Assembly: GCA_023431405.1 (NCBI GenBank)
Contig: JAEYVZ010000004.1
Location: 11,170 to 75,169, forward strand
DNA length: 64,000 bases
Direction of reading: 5' to 3'
From: Actinomycetes bacterium
GTDB taxonomy: Bacteria; Actinomycetota; Actinomycetes; Actinomycetales; Microbacteriaceae
A program made the translations under genes and the position numbers. The notes below the pieces were generated by a model. It did no database searches. It worked only from the letters and a program-made list of their open reading frames with translations, and was not told the DNA's origin. This document shows positions 35,440 through 45,400 of the stretch, piece after piece; positions within the stretch are counted from its first letter, which is position 1, and every line of letters begins with the position of its first letter.

Positions 35440-36171
35440 TCACCAGCGTCCCAGGCGCGCGCTCACGACCGCCAGCGCGGCCGGCCCCGCGGTCGAGGTG
35501 CGCAGCACCGTATCGCCCAGCTTCACGAGGGTGCCGCCGGCACCGGTGAACGTCTCGAGCTCTTGAGGGGCGATGCCGCCCTCCGGCCCCACCACGAGCA
35601 CGATGTCGCCCTCGGCGTCCGGAAGCGGAGTCTGCGACAGGGGTCGGGATGCCGTGGGCTCCAGCACCAGCAGCGTTCCCGCCCGCTCCGCGAGCTGCGC
35701 CGTCGTCACGGGTCCTTCGACCGCAGGCACCCATGCGCGGTGCGCCTGCTTGGACGCTTCGCGGACGATCGTCTGCCATCGCCGCACGCCCTTGGCCGCT
35801 TTCGCGGCATCCCACCGCGACACGCTGCGGGCCGCCTGCCACGGAACGATCGCGTCGACGCCCAGCTCGGTCGCGGCCTGCACGGCCAGTTCGTCTCGGT
35901 CGCCCTTCGCGAGCGCCTGTGCGAGCACGAGCCGCCGAGCAGGCGGGGTCACCTCGCGGCGCGACACGATCGAGACGACGACCGTCTTCGGATCGGCGGC
36001 GGTGACCTGCCCCGTCAGCCACACGCCCGCTCCGTCGCCGAGCGTGATCTCCTCGCCTGGCCGCACCCGTCGCACGGCGGCGGCGTGATGGGCCTCGGGG
36101 CCGGTCAGTGTGACGGTGTCTCCCGGCTGGGCGACGAGCGGCGCGTCGTCGACGAGGAAGTGCAGGGCCAC
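35440..36171 (-). CDS. rsmE: 16S rRNA (uracil-1498-N3)-methyltransferase
   Basis: SPOUT-class SAM-dependent methyltransferase of 243 residues. The N-terminal PUA-like domain has HHAAAVRRVRPGEEITLGDGAG, and the C-terminal trefoil-knot region has VGPEGGIAPQELE and LGDTVLRTSTAGPAAL. It follows dnaJ by 4 nt, the common actinobacterial arrangement. Confidence 0.95.
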   Translation of the reverse strand: MALHFLVDDAPLVAQPGDTVTLTGPEAHHAAAVRRVRPGEEITLGDGAGVWLTGQVTAADPKTVVVSIVSRREVTPPARRLVLAQALAKGDRDELAVQAATELGVDAIVPWQAARSVSRWDAAKAAKGVRRWQTIVREASKQAHRAWVPAVEGPVTTAQLAERAGTLLVLEPTASRPLSQTPLPDAEGDIVLVVGPEGGIAPQELETFTGAGGTLVKLGDTVLRTSTAGPAALAVVSARLGRW

Positions 36172-36175
36172 GCGA

Positions 36176-37285
36176 TCAGCCGTTCCGGAACCGGTCGCGC
36201 AGCTTGGAGAACAGACCCTGGTGGAATTCCGCCAGTCGCGGTGCCGGGGCCTTGGTCTTCTTGGCGAACTCTTCGATCAGCGCGCGCTGCTTGGCATCGA
36301 GACGGGTCGGCGTGACGACATGGATGCCGACGCGCAGGTCACCGCGCTGACCGCCGCGCAGGGGGGTGATGCCGCGGCCCTTCACCGTGAGCACCTCGCC
36401 CGACTGGGCTCCCGCCCGGATATCGAGATCGACGGTCCCGTCGAGGGCATCGATCGTCGTCGTCGCCCCCAGGATCGCGTCGGGCATCGACACCTCGAGC
36501 GTCGCCAGCAGATCATCGCCTTCGCGACTGAACACCTCGTGCGGGGTGACGGTGACCTCCAGGTACAGGTCGCCGTTGGGGCCACCGGCAGGTCCGACCT
36601 CGCCGGAACCGGGAAGCTGCAGACGCAGACCGGTCTCGACGCCTGCCGGGATGTCGACCGACACGGTGCGCCGGGCGCGCACGCGTCCCTGCCCTGCGCA
36701 TGTGCCGCACGGGTAGGGAATGGTCGTGCCGTACCCCTGGCAGGTCGTGCACGGCTGCGACGTGACCACATTGCCGAGGAGGCTCCGCACCGTGCGCTGC
36801 ACCTGACCCGATCCGTGGCAGATGTCGCAGGTCACCGGCTGAGTGCCCGGCTGACAGCATGAACCCTGGCACGTCTCGCAGAGGACGGCCGTGTCGACCT
36901 CGACGTCGCGGTGCGTGCCGAAGATGACGTCGGAGAGATCGAGGGTGATGCGCACGAGGGCGTCCTGGCCTCGCTCCCGACGGGAACGGGGACGACCGGC
37001 ACGCGCTCCCCCGCCCCCGAAGAACGCCTCGAAGACGTCGCCGAATCCGCCGAAGCCCGCGCCGCCGCCGAAGGGGCTGCTGTCGCCTCCCATGTCGTAG
37101 CGCTGGCGCTGCTCCGGGTCGCTGAGCACGTCGTACGCGTGCGTGACGAGCTTGAAGCGCTCCGCGGCATCCTCCCCCGGATTCACGTCCGGATGGAGCT
37201 GGCGCGCGAGTCGCCGATACGCCTTCTTGATCTCCTCGGGGCTCGCATCGCGAGACACCCCGAGCACTTCGTAGTGGTCAGCCAC
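36176..37285 (-). CDS. dnaJ: Chaperone DnaJ (second actinobacterial type)
   Basis: Hsp40 co-chaperone of 369 residues. The J domain has the HPD motif (RQLHPDVNP) near residue 32, a Gly/Phe-rich linker follows, then four CxxCxGxG-type zinc repeats around 135-200 (the first reads CETCQGSC, slightly divergent), and the substrate-binding domain. GTG start. It lies directly after hrcA, so it is the HrcA-linked DnaJ2 paralogue; dnaK and grpE are not here. Confidence 0.95.
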   Translation of the reverse strand: MADHYEVLGVSRDASPEEIKKAYRRLARQLHPDVNPGEDAAERFKLVTHAYDVLSDPEQRQRYDMGGDSSPFGGGAGFGGFGDVFEAFFGGGGARAGRPRSRRERGQDALVRITLDLSDVIFGTHRDVEVDTAVLCETCQGSCCQPGTQPVTCDICHGSGQVQRTVRSLLGNVVTSQPCTTCQGYGTTIPYPCGTCAGQGRVRARRTVSVDIPAGVETGLRLQLPGSGEVGPAGGPNGDLYLEVTVTPHEVFSREGDDLLATLEVSMPDAILGATTTIDALDGTVDLDIRAGAQSGEVLTVKGRGITPLRGGQRGDLRVGIHVVTPTRLDAKQRALIEEFAKKTKAPAPRLAEFHQGLFSKLRDRFRNG

Positions 37286-37330
37286 TTTCGCCTTTCCTGC
37301 CCTTCCGGGCGCGGTGAGTCGTTCCGGTCG

Positions 37331-38368
37331 TCAGCGAGACGCGTCGTCTTCGTCGAGCAGCCGGCTCAGATAATGCGCGACGGCACGCACCGCCGCGAGG
37401 TTCGTCGGGTAATCCATGCGGGTCGGGCCGAGGACCCCGACCCGGGCGCGCGTGCCGGTCGCGTCGTAGTCCCCCGCGATGATCGACGCCTCCGGAAGCC
37501 CGAAAGGCTCGTTCTCGCGGCCGATGCTCGCCGCCAGGCCGTGTTCGTCGGCGACCATCTCGCCCATGAGGCGCAGAAGCGTGACCTGCTCCTCGATCGC
37601 CTCGAGGAGCGGATAGATGCTTCCCCGGAAGTCGGATTCACGGCGGGCGAGCGTGGCGCTTCCGGCCATGACGAGTTTGTCCTGACGGAAGTCCTCGAGC
37701 TCTTCGGCGACGATCCGCGCCACGGTGCGCAGCGCCTCATCGAACCGCGAGGGTGCGTCGGGCTTCGCGAGGAGATCGGCGACCGCCTGTGCGCCGTCGC
37801 GCACGCTCTTACCCGTCACGAGTTCGGCGATCGCATGCTTCACCCGCCCGACTTCGTCCTCGCTCAGCTCGTCGGCGAGGAACGCGAGCCGCTGCGAGAC
37901 GCGGCCCGTGTCGGTGACCACGATCACGACGATACGGCGCGCGCCGAGGTGGACGAACTCGACGTGGGAGACGTTGGCGCGCGCGAACGACGGATACTGG
38001 ACGATCGCGACCTGGCCGGTCAGCTGCGTGAGCGACCGGACGGTGCGCACGAGCAGGTCGTCGAGGTCGACCGGCCCGTCGAGGAAGGAGGAGATCGCCG
38101 ACCGTTGGGCAGCGGTGAGAGGGCGCAGCTCGGCGAGGTGATCGACGAAGACCCGATAGCCCTTGTCGGTGGGTATGCGACCCGACGAGGTGTGCGGAGC
38201 AGTGATCAGCTCCTCGTCTTCCAGGAGCGCCATGTCGTTGCGGATCGTCGCGGCCGACACGCCGAACTGGTGACGGTCGACGATCGACTTGCTGCCGACG
38301 GGTTCGCGCGTCTCGACGTAGTCCTGCACGATGGCGCGCAGGACCTGCAGTCCGCGTTCCGAGACCAT
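37331..38368 (-). CDS. hrcA: Heat-inducible transcriptional repressor HrcA
   Basis: Repressor of 345 residues that binds CIRCE elements. The N-terminal winged helix (SIVDRHQFGVSAATIRNDMALLE) and the GAF-like core are present. Two ATGs lie in tandem; I chose 38368 (MVSERGLQVLRAIV), which has GGAGG at good distance and matches the family start. A CIRCE-like repeat sits 13 nt upstream, so the gene likely represses itself and dnaJ. Confidence 0.95.
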   Translation of the reverse strand: MVSERGLQVLRAIVQDYVETREPVGSKSIVDRHQFGVSAATIRNDMALLEDEELITAPHTSSGRIPTDKGYRVFVDHLAELRPLTAAQRSAISSFLDGPVDLDDLLVRTVRSLTQLTGQVAIVQYPSFARANVSHVEFVHLGARRIVVIVVTDTGRVSQRLAFLADELSEDEVGRVKHAIAELVTGKSVRDGAQAVADLLAKPDAPSRFDEALRTVARIVAEELEDFRQDKLVMAGSATLARRESDFRGSIYPLLEAIEEQVTLLRLMGEMVADEHGLAASIGRENEPFGLPEASIIAGDYDATGTRARVGVLGPTRMDYPTNLAAVRAVAHYLSRLLDEDDASR

Positions 38369-38380
38369 CATCCTCCTCCG

Positions 38381-38407
38381 CTGGCACTCACGGTTCCTGA
38401 GTGCCAA
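38381..38407. promoter_or_regulatory. CIRCE-like operator of hrcA-dnaJ
   Basis: CTGGCACTC, 9 nt, GAGTGCCAA: the known 9-9-9 CIRCE layout (TTAGCACTC-N9-GAGTGCTAA) with two changed positions in one arm and one in the other. A minus-strand -10-like TAGAAT (38412-38407) abuts it, so bound HrcA would cover the start of transcription. Confidence 0.85.
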
Positions 38408-38447
38408 TTCTAGCGCGTCGTCGCTGCCGGACCGCGGGTTCCCGGGC

Positions 38448-39665
38448 CTACTCGGTCAGCGCGCGCACCACGGCATCAGCCAGGAGCCTTCCGCGAAGGG
38501 TGAGCACGACACGCCCGCGGAGGGCGGCCGGTCCGTCGATGAGCCCGTCGGCGATGAGCGATGCGATCGCGTGGCGCCCTCGCCCGGTGAGTTCGGACAC
38601 CGCGAGACCGTCTGCGATCCGAGAGCGCAGCAGCACGCCCTCCAGCCGCCGCGCCGCTTCGTCGGGGCGTTCGCGGGCCGCGGCAGGCGATTCGCCCGCC
38701 GCCAGCCGCTGCGCGTACGCCGCGGGATGCTTGACATTCCACCAGCGCAGACCGCCGATGTGACTGTGCGCACCAGGGCCGTAGCCCCACCAGTCGTCGC
38801 CCTGCCAGTACGAGAGGTTGTGCCGGGAACGGCGAGTCTCGTCCGCTGCCCAGTTCGACACCTCGTACCAGGAGTACCCGGCCGCCTCGAGCACGCCGTC
38901 GGCGAGTTCGTACATGTCGGCCTGCAGGTCGTCGTCGGGTGCCGGCACCTCGCCCCGCCGGATCTGACGCTCGAGCTTGGTGCCCGCCTCGATGATGAGC
39001 GCGTACGCCGACACATGGTCGGGGCGCAGGGCGACGGCGGTCGTCAGGGAGCGGCGCCAGTCGTCGAGGGTCTCCCCCGGCGCGCCGTAGATGAGATCGA
39101 GGCTCACGGCGAGGCCCGCAGCTCGTGCGGCGGTGACGGCCGTGGCCACGTTCGCCGGATCGTGGGTTCGGTCGAGTGCTGCCAGCACGTGTGGCACCGC
39201 CGACTGCATGCCGATCGACACCCGCGTGACGCCGGCGCGTGCCAGCTCCTCCGCAACGGCGAGATCGAGAGTGTCGGGGTTCGCTTCCACGGTCACCTCG
39301 GCGTCGTCCGTCAGCGTGAAGGTGTCGCGCACTGCCGAGAGCATGCGGGCGAGGTCGCCTGCGGGAAGGAGGGTGGGGGTGCCGCCGCCGAAGAAGACGG
39401 TCGAGGCGGGCCGAAGAGCGCCGCGCTCCGAAAGCACGGGCGCCGACAACGCGATCTCACGGAGCACTTCGTCGGCGTACGCGTCCTGCCGTGCTCCGCG
39501 CAGCTCACCGGCCGTGTAGGTGTTGAAGTCGCAGTAACCGCATCGCACGCGGCAGAAAGGCACGTGGATGTAGACGCCGAATGCGGTCTGCTCGTCGATG
39601 GCGATGTCCGCGGGAAGCGAGCCGTCCGCGGGGGCCGGGTCGCCCAGGGGAAGCGACGATGCCAT
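38448..39665 (-). CDS. hemW: Radical SAM protein HemW-like (coproporphyrinogen III oxidase family)
   Basis: Protein of 405 residues with the radical SAM cluster motif CxxxCxxC as Cys38, Cys42 and Cys45 (FCRVRCGYCDF). Sequence and lepA-hemW-hrcA neighbourhood indicate HemW, a heme chaperone, rather than true HemN. The open frame continues upstream, but ATG at 39665 shares one base with the stop of the preceding gene (TGATG) and gives the family length. Confidence 0.9.
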   Translation of the reverse strand: MASSLPLGDPAPADGSLPADIAIDEQTAFGVYIHVPFCRVRCGYCDFNTYTAGELRGARQDAYADEVLREIALSAPVLSERGALRPASTVFFGGGTPTLLPAGDLARMLSAVRDTFTLTDDAEVTVEANPDTLDLAVAEELARAGVTRVSIGMQSAVPHVLAALDRTHDPANVATAVTAARAAGLAVSLDLIYGAPGETLDDWRRSLTTAVALRPDHVSAYALIIEAGTKLERQIRRGEVPAPDDDLQADMYELADGVLEAAGYSWYEVSNWAADETRRSRHNLSYWQGDDWWGYGPGAHSHIGGLRWWNVKHPAAYAQRLAAGESPAAARERPDEAARRLEGVLLRSRIADGLAVSELTGRGRHAIASLIADGLIDGPAALRGRVVLTLRGRLLADAVVRALTE

Positions 39666-40315
39666 CAGGCGGGGGTGGTGAACAACGGGGAGATGGCGCG
39701 CAGGTAGCCCTGGAACAGTTCGCGGCGGCGACGCTTCAGCAGCGGAGGAAGGAGGCGGTACAGCGCGCCGACCGGCCTGTCGAACGCGCGCACCGTGAAC
39801 CACACCTCATCGTTCTCATGCCAGTCGAGCACGAACGACTCCTCGCCGCTCACGACCGAGCCGGACACCGTCCCCAGGCCGTACCCGACGCGGCGCGGCT
39901 CCTCGATGACGTAGATGACGCGCAGCTCCGCGTCGGCGCGCATGCCTTTGACGCGGCCCCGTACGTGCACACTCGTGCCGGCACCGACGTACGGCATCCC
40001 GTCGACGTCGAAGCGCTGGTCGGCCTCGAGCCGGCTCGGGGTGACCGGCGCCCCCTCGGCGTCGAAGCTCACCCCCGAGTACATGGGTCCGGATGCCGGA
40101 CGCACGTCGGTGACCGCGAGACCCGCGCCGCGCAGCGGCGTCCACGACAGCAGTGCATCGGCAGAGGTCAGGAAGCGGGATTCGCCGCTGCCGATCCGCC
40201 AGCTCGCTTCGGCGGGAACACTCTTCTCGGGCGGATAGCCCATGAGGTCGGCGGCGCGTGTGGCCCCGACTGCGGCGTAGTCGACCGTTCCGTCCTGGAA
40301 GCTTCCGCGGCGCAT
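39665..40315 (-). CDS. DUF1990 family protein
   Basis: Cytoplasmic protein of 216 residues matching DUF1990 (motifs YGLGTVSGSVVSGEESFVLDW and a central GYPPEK segment). The family has no firm function. TAGGCT (40328-40323) lies 7 nt before the ATG, suggesting a leaderless transcript starting inside the end of lepA. It is coupled to hemW by a TGATG overlap. Confidence 0.82.
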   Translation of the reverse strand: MRRGSFQDGTVDYAAVGATRAADLMGYPPEKSVPAEASWRIGSGESRFLTSADALLSWTPLRGAGLAVTDVRPASGPMYSGVSFDAEGAPVTPSRLEADQRFDVDGMPYVGAGTSVHVRGRVKGMRADAELRVIYVIEEPRRVGYGLGTVSGSVVSGEESFVLDWHENDEVWFTVRAFDRPVGALYRLLPPLLKRRRRELFQGYLRAISPLFTTPA

Positions 40316-40325
40316 GGCGTCCAGC

Positions 40326-42176
40326 CTACTTCTTGTCCTTGCCCTCGACGTCTCCGGACAGGGCGGCGATGAACGCCTCCTGCGGGACCTCGACGCGGCC
40401 CACCATCTTCATGCGCTTCTTGCCCTCTTTCTGCTTCTCGAGGAGCTTGCGCTTGCGGGTGATGTCACCGCCGTAGCACTTGGCGAGCACGTCCTTTCGG
40501 ATCGCACGGATGTTCTCGCGCGCGATGATGCGTGCGCCGATGGCTGCCTGGATCGGCACCTCGAACTGCTGTCGCGGGATGAGCTTGCGGAGGCGCTCGG
40601 TCATCATCGTTCCGTAGGCGTATGCCTTGTCCCGGTGCACGATCGAGCTGAACGCGTCGACCTTCTCGCCCTGCAGGAGTATGTCGACCTTCACCAGGTC
40701 GGCGGTCTGCGAGCCCGCCGGCTCGTAGTCGAGGCTGGCGTAACCCTGCGTGCGGCTCTTGAGGTGATCGAAGAAGTCGAACACGATCTCACCCAGCGGC
40801 ATGTTGTAGCGCAGCTCGACACGGTCTTCGCTGAGATACTCCATGCCGAGGAGGGTGCCGCGGCGCCCCTGGCAGAGCTCCATGACCGTTCCGACGTAGT
40901 CCTTCGGAAGCAGGATGCCGACCTTGACGACGGGCTCTGACACCTCGGCCACTCGCCCGTCGGGGTATTCGCTGGGGTTGGTGACCGTCACCGTCTCCCC
41001 GGTGTCGGTGGTGACCGTGTAGGTCACCGACGGGGCCGTGGTGATCAGATCGAGACCGAACTCGCGCGACAGCCGCTCGGTGATGATCTCGAGGTGCAGA
41101 AGCCCCAGGAATCCGCAGCGGAAGCCGAAGCCGAGGGCGACCGAGGTCTCCGGCTCGTACTGAAGGGAGGCATCCGACAGTTTGAGCTTGTCGAGGGCCT
41201 CCCGCAGCTCCGCGTAGTCGCTCCCGTCGATCGGGTAGATCCCTGAGAAGACCATCGGCTTGGGGTCGGTGTAGCCGGCCAGCGGCTGCTCGGCGGGCTT
41301 CCGGTGGGTCGTGACCGTGTCGCCGACCTTCGACTGGCGCACATCCTTCACGCCGGTGATGAGGTAGCCCACCTCGCCCACGCCCAGGCCCTTCGTCGGC
41401 ACCGGCTCCGGGCTCGACACTCCGATCTCCAGCAGATCGTGGGTCGCGCGGGTCGACATCATCTGGATGCGCTCACGCGGCTCCAGCTGACCGTCGACCA
41501 TGCGGACATAGGTCACGACACCGCGGTACGAGTCGTAGACGGAGTCGAAGATCATCGCTCGCGCGGGCGCATCGGGATCGCCCACGGGCGCAGGGATCTG
41601 CTCGACGATGCGGTCGAGGAGCGCCTCGACGCCCATGCCGGTCTTGCCGCTGACCCGCAGCACGTCGTCGGGGTCGCCGCCGATCAGCCCGGCCAGTTCT
41701 GCAGCGAACTTCTCCGGGTCGGCAGCGGGCAGATCGATCTTGTTGAGCACCGGGATGATGTGGAGGTCGTTCTCGAGCGCCAGGTACAGATTGGCGAGGG
41801 TCTGCGCCTCGATGCCCTGAGCAGCGTCGACGAGCAGGATCGCACCCTCGCACGCGGCGAGCGAACGACTCACCTCATAGGTGAAGTCCACGTGGCCGGG
41901 CGTGTCGATCATGTTCAGCGCGTACGTGCCGTCGGAGGTCGCCCACGGCATCCGGACAGCCTGCGACTTGATGGTGATGCCGCGTTCGCGCTCGATGTCC
42001 ATGCGATCGAGGTACTGCGCGCGCATGTCGCGGTCGGCGACGACGCCGGTGATCTGCAGCATGCGGTCGGCCAGCGTCGATTTGCCGTGGTCGATGTGGG
42101 CGATGATGCAGAAGTTACGGATCTGCTCGGGCGGGGTGGATGCCGGCTCGAGAGGCTTGAGTGCGCGCGGTGACAT
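40326..42176 (-). CDS. lepA: Elongation factor 4 (LepA)
   Basis: Ribosome-associated GTPase of 616 residues. G1 AHIDHGKST, G2/G3 region ITIKSQAVRM and DTPGHVDF, and NKIDLP are intact; domains II, III, V and the basic LepA C-terminal domain (RKRKLLEKQKEGKKRMK) follow. It acts in translation or ribosome assembly at the membrane or ribosome. TAGACT lies 9 nt upstream (42191-42186), implying a very short leader. Confidence 0.97.
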   Translation of the reverse strand: MSPRALKPLEPASTPPEQIRNFCIIAHIDHGKSTLADRMLQITGVVADRDMRAQYLDRMDIERERGITIKSQAVRMPWATSDGTYALNMIDTPGHVDFTYEVSRSLAACEGAILLVDAAQGIEAQTLANLYLALENDLHIIPVLNKIDLPAADPEKFAAELAGLIGGDPDDVLRVSGKTGMGVEALLDRIVEQIPAPVGDPDAPARAMIFDSVYDSYRGVVTYVRMVDGQLEPRERIQMMSTRATHDLLEIGVSSPEPVPTKGLGVGEVGYLITGVKDVRQSKVGDTVTTHRKPAEQPLAGYTDPKPMVFSGIYPIDGSDYAELREALDKLKLSDASLQYEPETSVALGFGFRCGFLGLLHLEIITERLSREFGLDLITTAPSVTYTVTTDTGETVTVTNPSEYPDGRVAEVSEPVVKVGILLPKDYVGTVMELCQGRRGTLLGMEYLSEDRVELRYNMPLGEIVFDFFDHLKSRTQGYASLDYEPAGSQTADLVKVDILLQGEKVDAFSSIVHRDKAYAYGTMMTERLRKLIPRQQFEVPIQAAIGARIIARENIRAIRKDVLAKCYGGDITRKRKLLEKQKEGKKRMKMVGRVEVPQEAFIAALSGDVEGKDKK

Positions 42177-42406
42177 GTCTCGTGCAGTCTACCGGCGAAC
42201 GCCGCGCCGCCCGCGTCCCGCCGCCACGGGCGCACTCGACCGCGCGACCTTAGTCGACCTTCCGAGGGACACGCCAGAGCGAAGCAGGATGAGAAAGAGT
42301 TAACCGATCTGACACTTGTCGATCCGGTACGCACCGCATGATGCTCAGAACGGCGGCCGCCCCCTGCGCGTTACTCCCCCGCGCGCGGACCGCTTCTGGA
42401 GAAGAC

Positions 42407-45400
42407 GTGACGAACGCACCATCCCGCCCATCCGCCTTCCACTCCTCGCGCCCGCCGATCGCCGTCGCCACGGCCGCCATCGTGATCGCCGCCGGCCTCG
42501 CCGCAACACCTCCCGCCACGGCCGCGGTCAGTGCGGACGCCGCCGTCGTCATCTCCGAGATCTACGGGGGCGGCGGCAACTCCGGTGGAGCGTTCGACCG
42601 CGACTTCATCGAGCTCGCCAACGTGTCGGAGGAGACCGTCGACCTCTCGGGCTGGAGCGTGCAGTACGCCTCCGCCACCGGCGGCAGCTGGCAGGTGACG
42701 TCCCTCGGAGCGATCGAGCTGCCGCCGGGGGCGCAGCTGCTCGTCGGTCAGGCGTACGGCGACAACCGCTCGCTGCCGGGCTTCACGGCCGACGTCGACG
42801 CGAAGACGGCCCTGAGCGGCACCCAAGGCAAGGTGGCTCTCGTGGAGAGCACGACCGCGCTGTCGGGCGCGACGGGCATCGTCGATCTCCCGCAGGTCGT
42901 CGACTTCGTCGGATGGGGCGGGGCGACGCACTTCGCGGGCTCCGCCGCCGCGCCCGGCACGAGCAACGCCACGAGCGTCGCCCGGGGCGAGGATCTCGCC
43001 CACACCGCGGACAACGCCGCGGACTTCGCCGTCGGAGCCCCCACCCCGCAAGGCCTCGGCAGCGGCACGACCCCGACGCCCACGCCGTCGCCCACACCAT
43101 CGCCGACCGAATCGCCGGAGCCGTCCATCGTCGCCATCGCGCAGATCCAGGGTGACGGCGACGCGTCCCCGCTCGTCGGCACGACCGTCACCACGACCGG
43201 CGTCGTCACCGCCCACTATCCCACCGGCGGCCTCGACGGCTACGTCCTCCAGACGGCGGGCACCGGCGGAGACCTCGACCTCGCCTCGCACACCGCCTCG
43301 GACGCGATCTTCGTCTCCGCCCCCGGTGCGACCGGAGCCGTCGAGCTCGGCGACACCGTCGAGGTCACCGGCACTGTCGCGGAGCGCAGCGGGTTGACGC
43401 AACTCGTCGTCGCGCCCGGTGGCGCGACGGTCATCGATGATGCGGCAGCGCCGCAGCCGGCATCCGTCGCCTGGCCCCGGTCGGCCGCCGCACGGGAGTC
43501 GCTCGAATCGATGCTGATCGCGCCGCAGGGAGACTTCACCGTCAGCAACACGTACGCGACGAACCAGTACGGCGAAGTGGGTCTTGCCGCGGGCGACACG
43601 CCGCTGCGCCAGCCCACCGATGTCGCGCGGCCCGGGAGCGCCGAAGCCGCAGACGTCGCCGCCGACAACGCGGCACGCGCGGTCACCCTCGATGACGGCT
43701 CGTCCACCAACTATCTGTCGTCGGGATCCGCTCGCCTGACGCCCGCCTACGTGTCGCTGACCGAGCCGGTCGTCGTCGGCGCGTCGGTGACGTTCACGGC
43801 GCCGATGGTCGTCGACTTCCGCAACGGGCTGTGGAAGCTCAACCCGACCCGGCCGCTCGTCGGCGACGGCTCCGGAGCCGACGACGTCGTCTTCGCCGAC
43901 CCGCGCACAGCCGCTCCGGAGCCCGTCGGGGGCGATGTGACCCTCGCTTCGTTCAACGTGCTCAACTACTTCACGACGCTCGGCAGCGACGACGCCTCGT
44001 GCGTCGCCTACACCGACCGCTTCGGAGACGGAGTGACGGTGCGCGACGGCTGCGCCCAGCGCGGGGCATGGGACGCGGCAGACCTCGAACGCCAGCAGGC
44101 GAAGATCGTCGCGGCCATCAACGCGCTCGACGCGAGCGTGGTCGGACTCATGGAGATCGAGAACTCCGCCGCCCTCGGCGAGGAGACAGACGAAGCGACC
44201 GCCACGCTGGTGGCAGCGCTCAACGCCGCGGCCGGAGAGGACCGCTGGGCGTTCGTCGCCTCGTCGTCGGAGCTGCCCCCGGCATCCGAGCAGGATGTCA
44301 TCACCAACGCGATCATCTACCAGCCCGCTGAGGTCAGCCCGGTGGGAGAGGCCCGTGCGCTCGGCGACCAGAGCGCCGACGGAGAAGCCTTCGGCAACGC
44401 ACGCGAGCCGATCGGCCAGGTCTTCCGGCCGGGTGACGGAGGCGACTCCTTCCTGTTCGTGGTGAACCACTTCAAGTCGAAGGGATCCGCCGGGCCCTGG
44501 CCGGGCGATGCGGACGCCGGCGACGGGCAGGGCTCGTCGAACGAATCGCGGGTGCGGCAGGCCACAGCGCTGCGCGACTGGGTGACGGAGATCCGAGGGG
44601 ATGTCGCCTCCGTCGCACTGGCGGGCGACTTCAACTCCTACGGCCAGGAAGACCCGCTTCACGTCCTCTACGACGCCGGGTACACCGATGTCGAACAGCA
44701 CTTCGACGTAGAGACGCAGTCGTACAGCTTCTCGGGTCTGTCGGGCTCGCTCGACCACGTGCTCCTCAACGACGCCGCCCTCTCGCGGGCCACCGGGGCC
44801 GACGTCTGGAACATCAACTCGGGCGAATCGGTCGCGTTGGAATACAGCCGTTTCCGGTCGCACGGGACGGAGTTCTACGCACCCGACGCCTATCGCTCGA
44901 GCGACCACGACCCGGTGCTGGTCGGCATGGCTGCCGAGGCGGCGCCCGTCGAGCTCACCCTGCTCGGGATCAACGACTTCCACGGCCGCATCGACACGAA
45001 CACGGTCGCCTTCGCGGGCACCGTGGAACAGCTTCGCGATGCGGCGACCGGTCCGACGCTCTTCGTGTCGGCGGGCGACAACATCGGCGCCTCGCTGTTC
45101 GCGTCGTCGATCGCACAGGACAAGCCCACGATCGACGTGCTGAACGCACTCGAACTGGAGGCCACGGCCGTCGGCAACCACGAGTTCGACCGAGGCTGGG
45201 CCGACCTCGAAGGGCGCGTGTCCGAGCTCTCGGACTATCCCCAGCTCGGCGCGAACGTGTACCTCGCGGGCACGGACACACCTGCTCTGCCCGAATACGC
45301 TCTGGTCGAGGCCGACGGCCTCACGGTGGGATTCATCGGCGCGGTGACGGAGGAGACCCCCTCACTGGTGTCGCCCGCCGGCATCACGTCGCTGGAGTTC

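Noticed and set aside
42371..45181. Very long open frame on the minus strand opposite the secreted nuclease
   Set aside because: Arg/Gly/Val/Asp-rich, low-complexity translation typical of the antisense of a GC-rich gene; the plus-strand frame carries clear domains.
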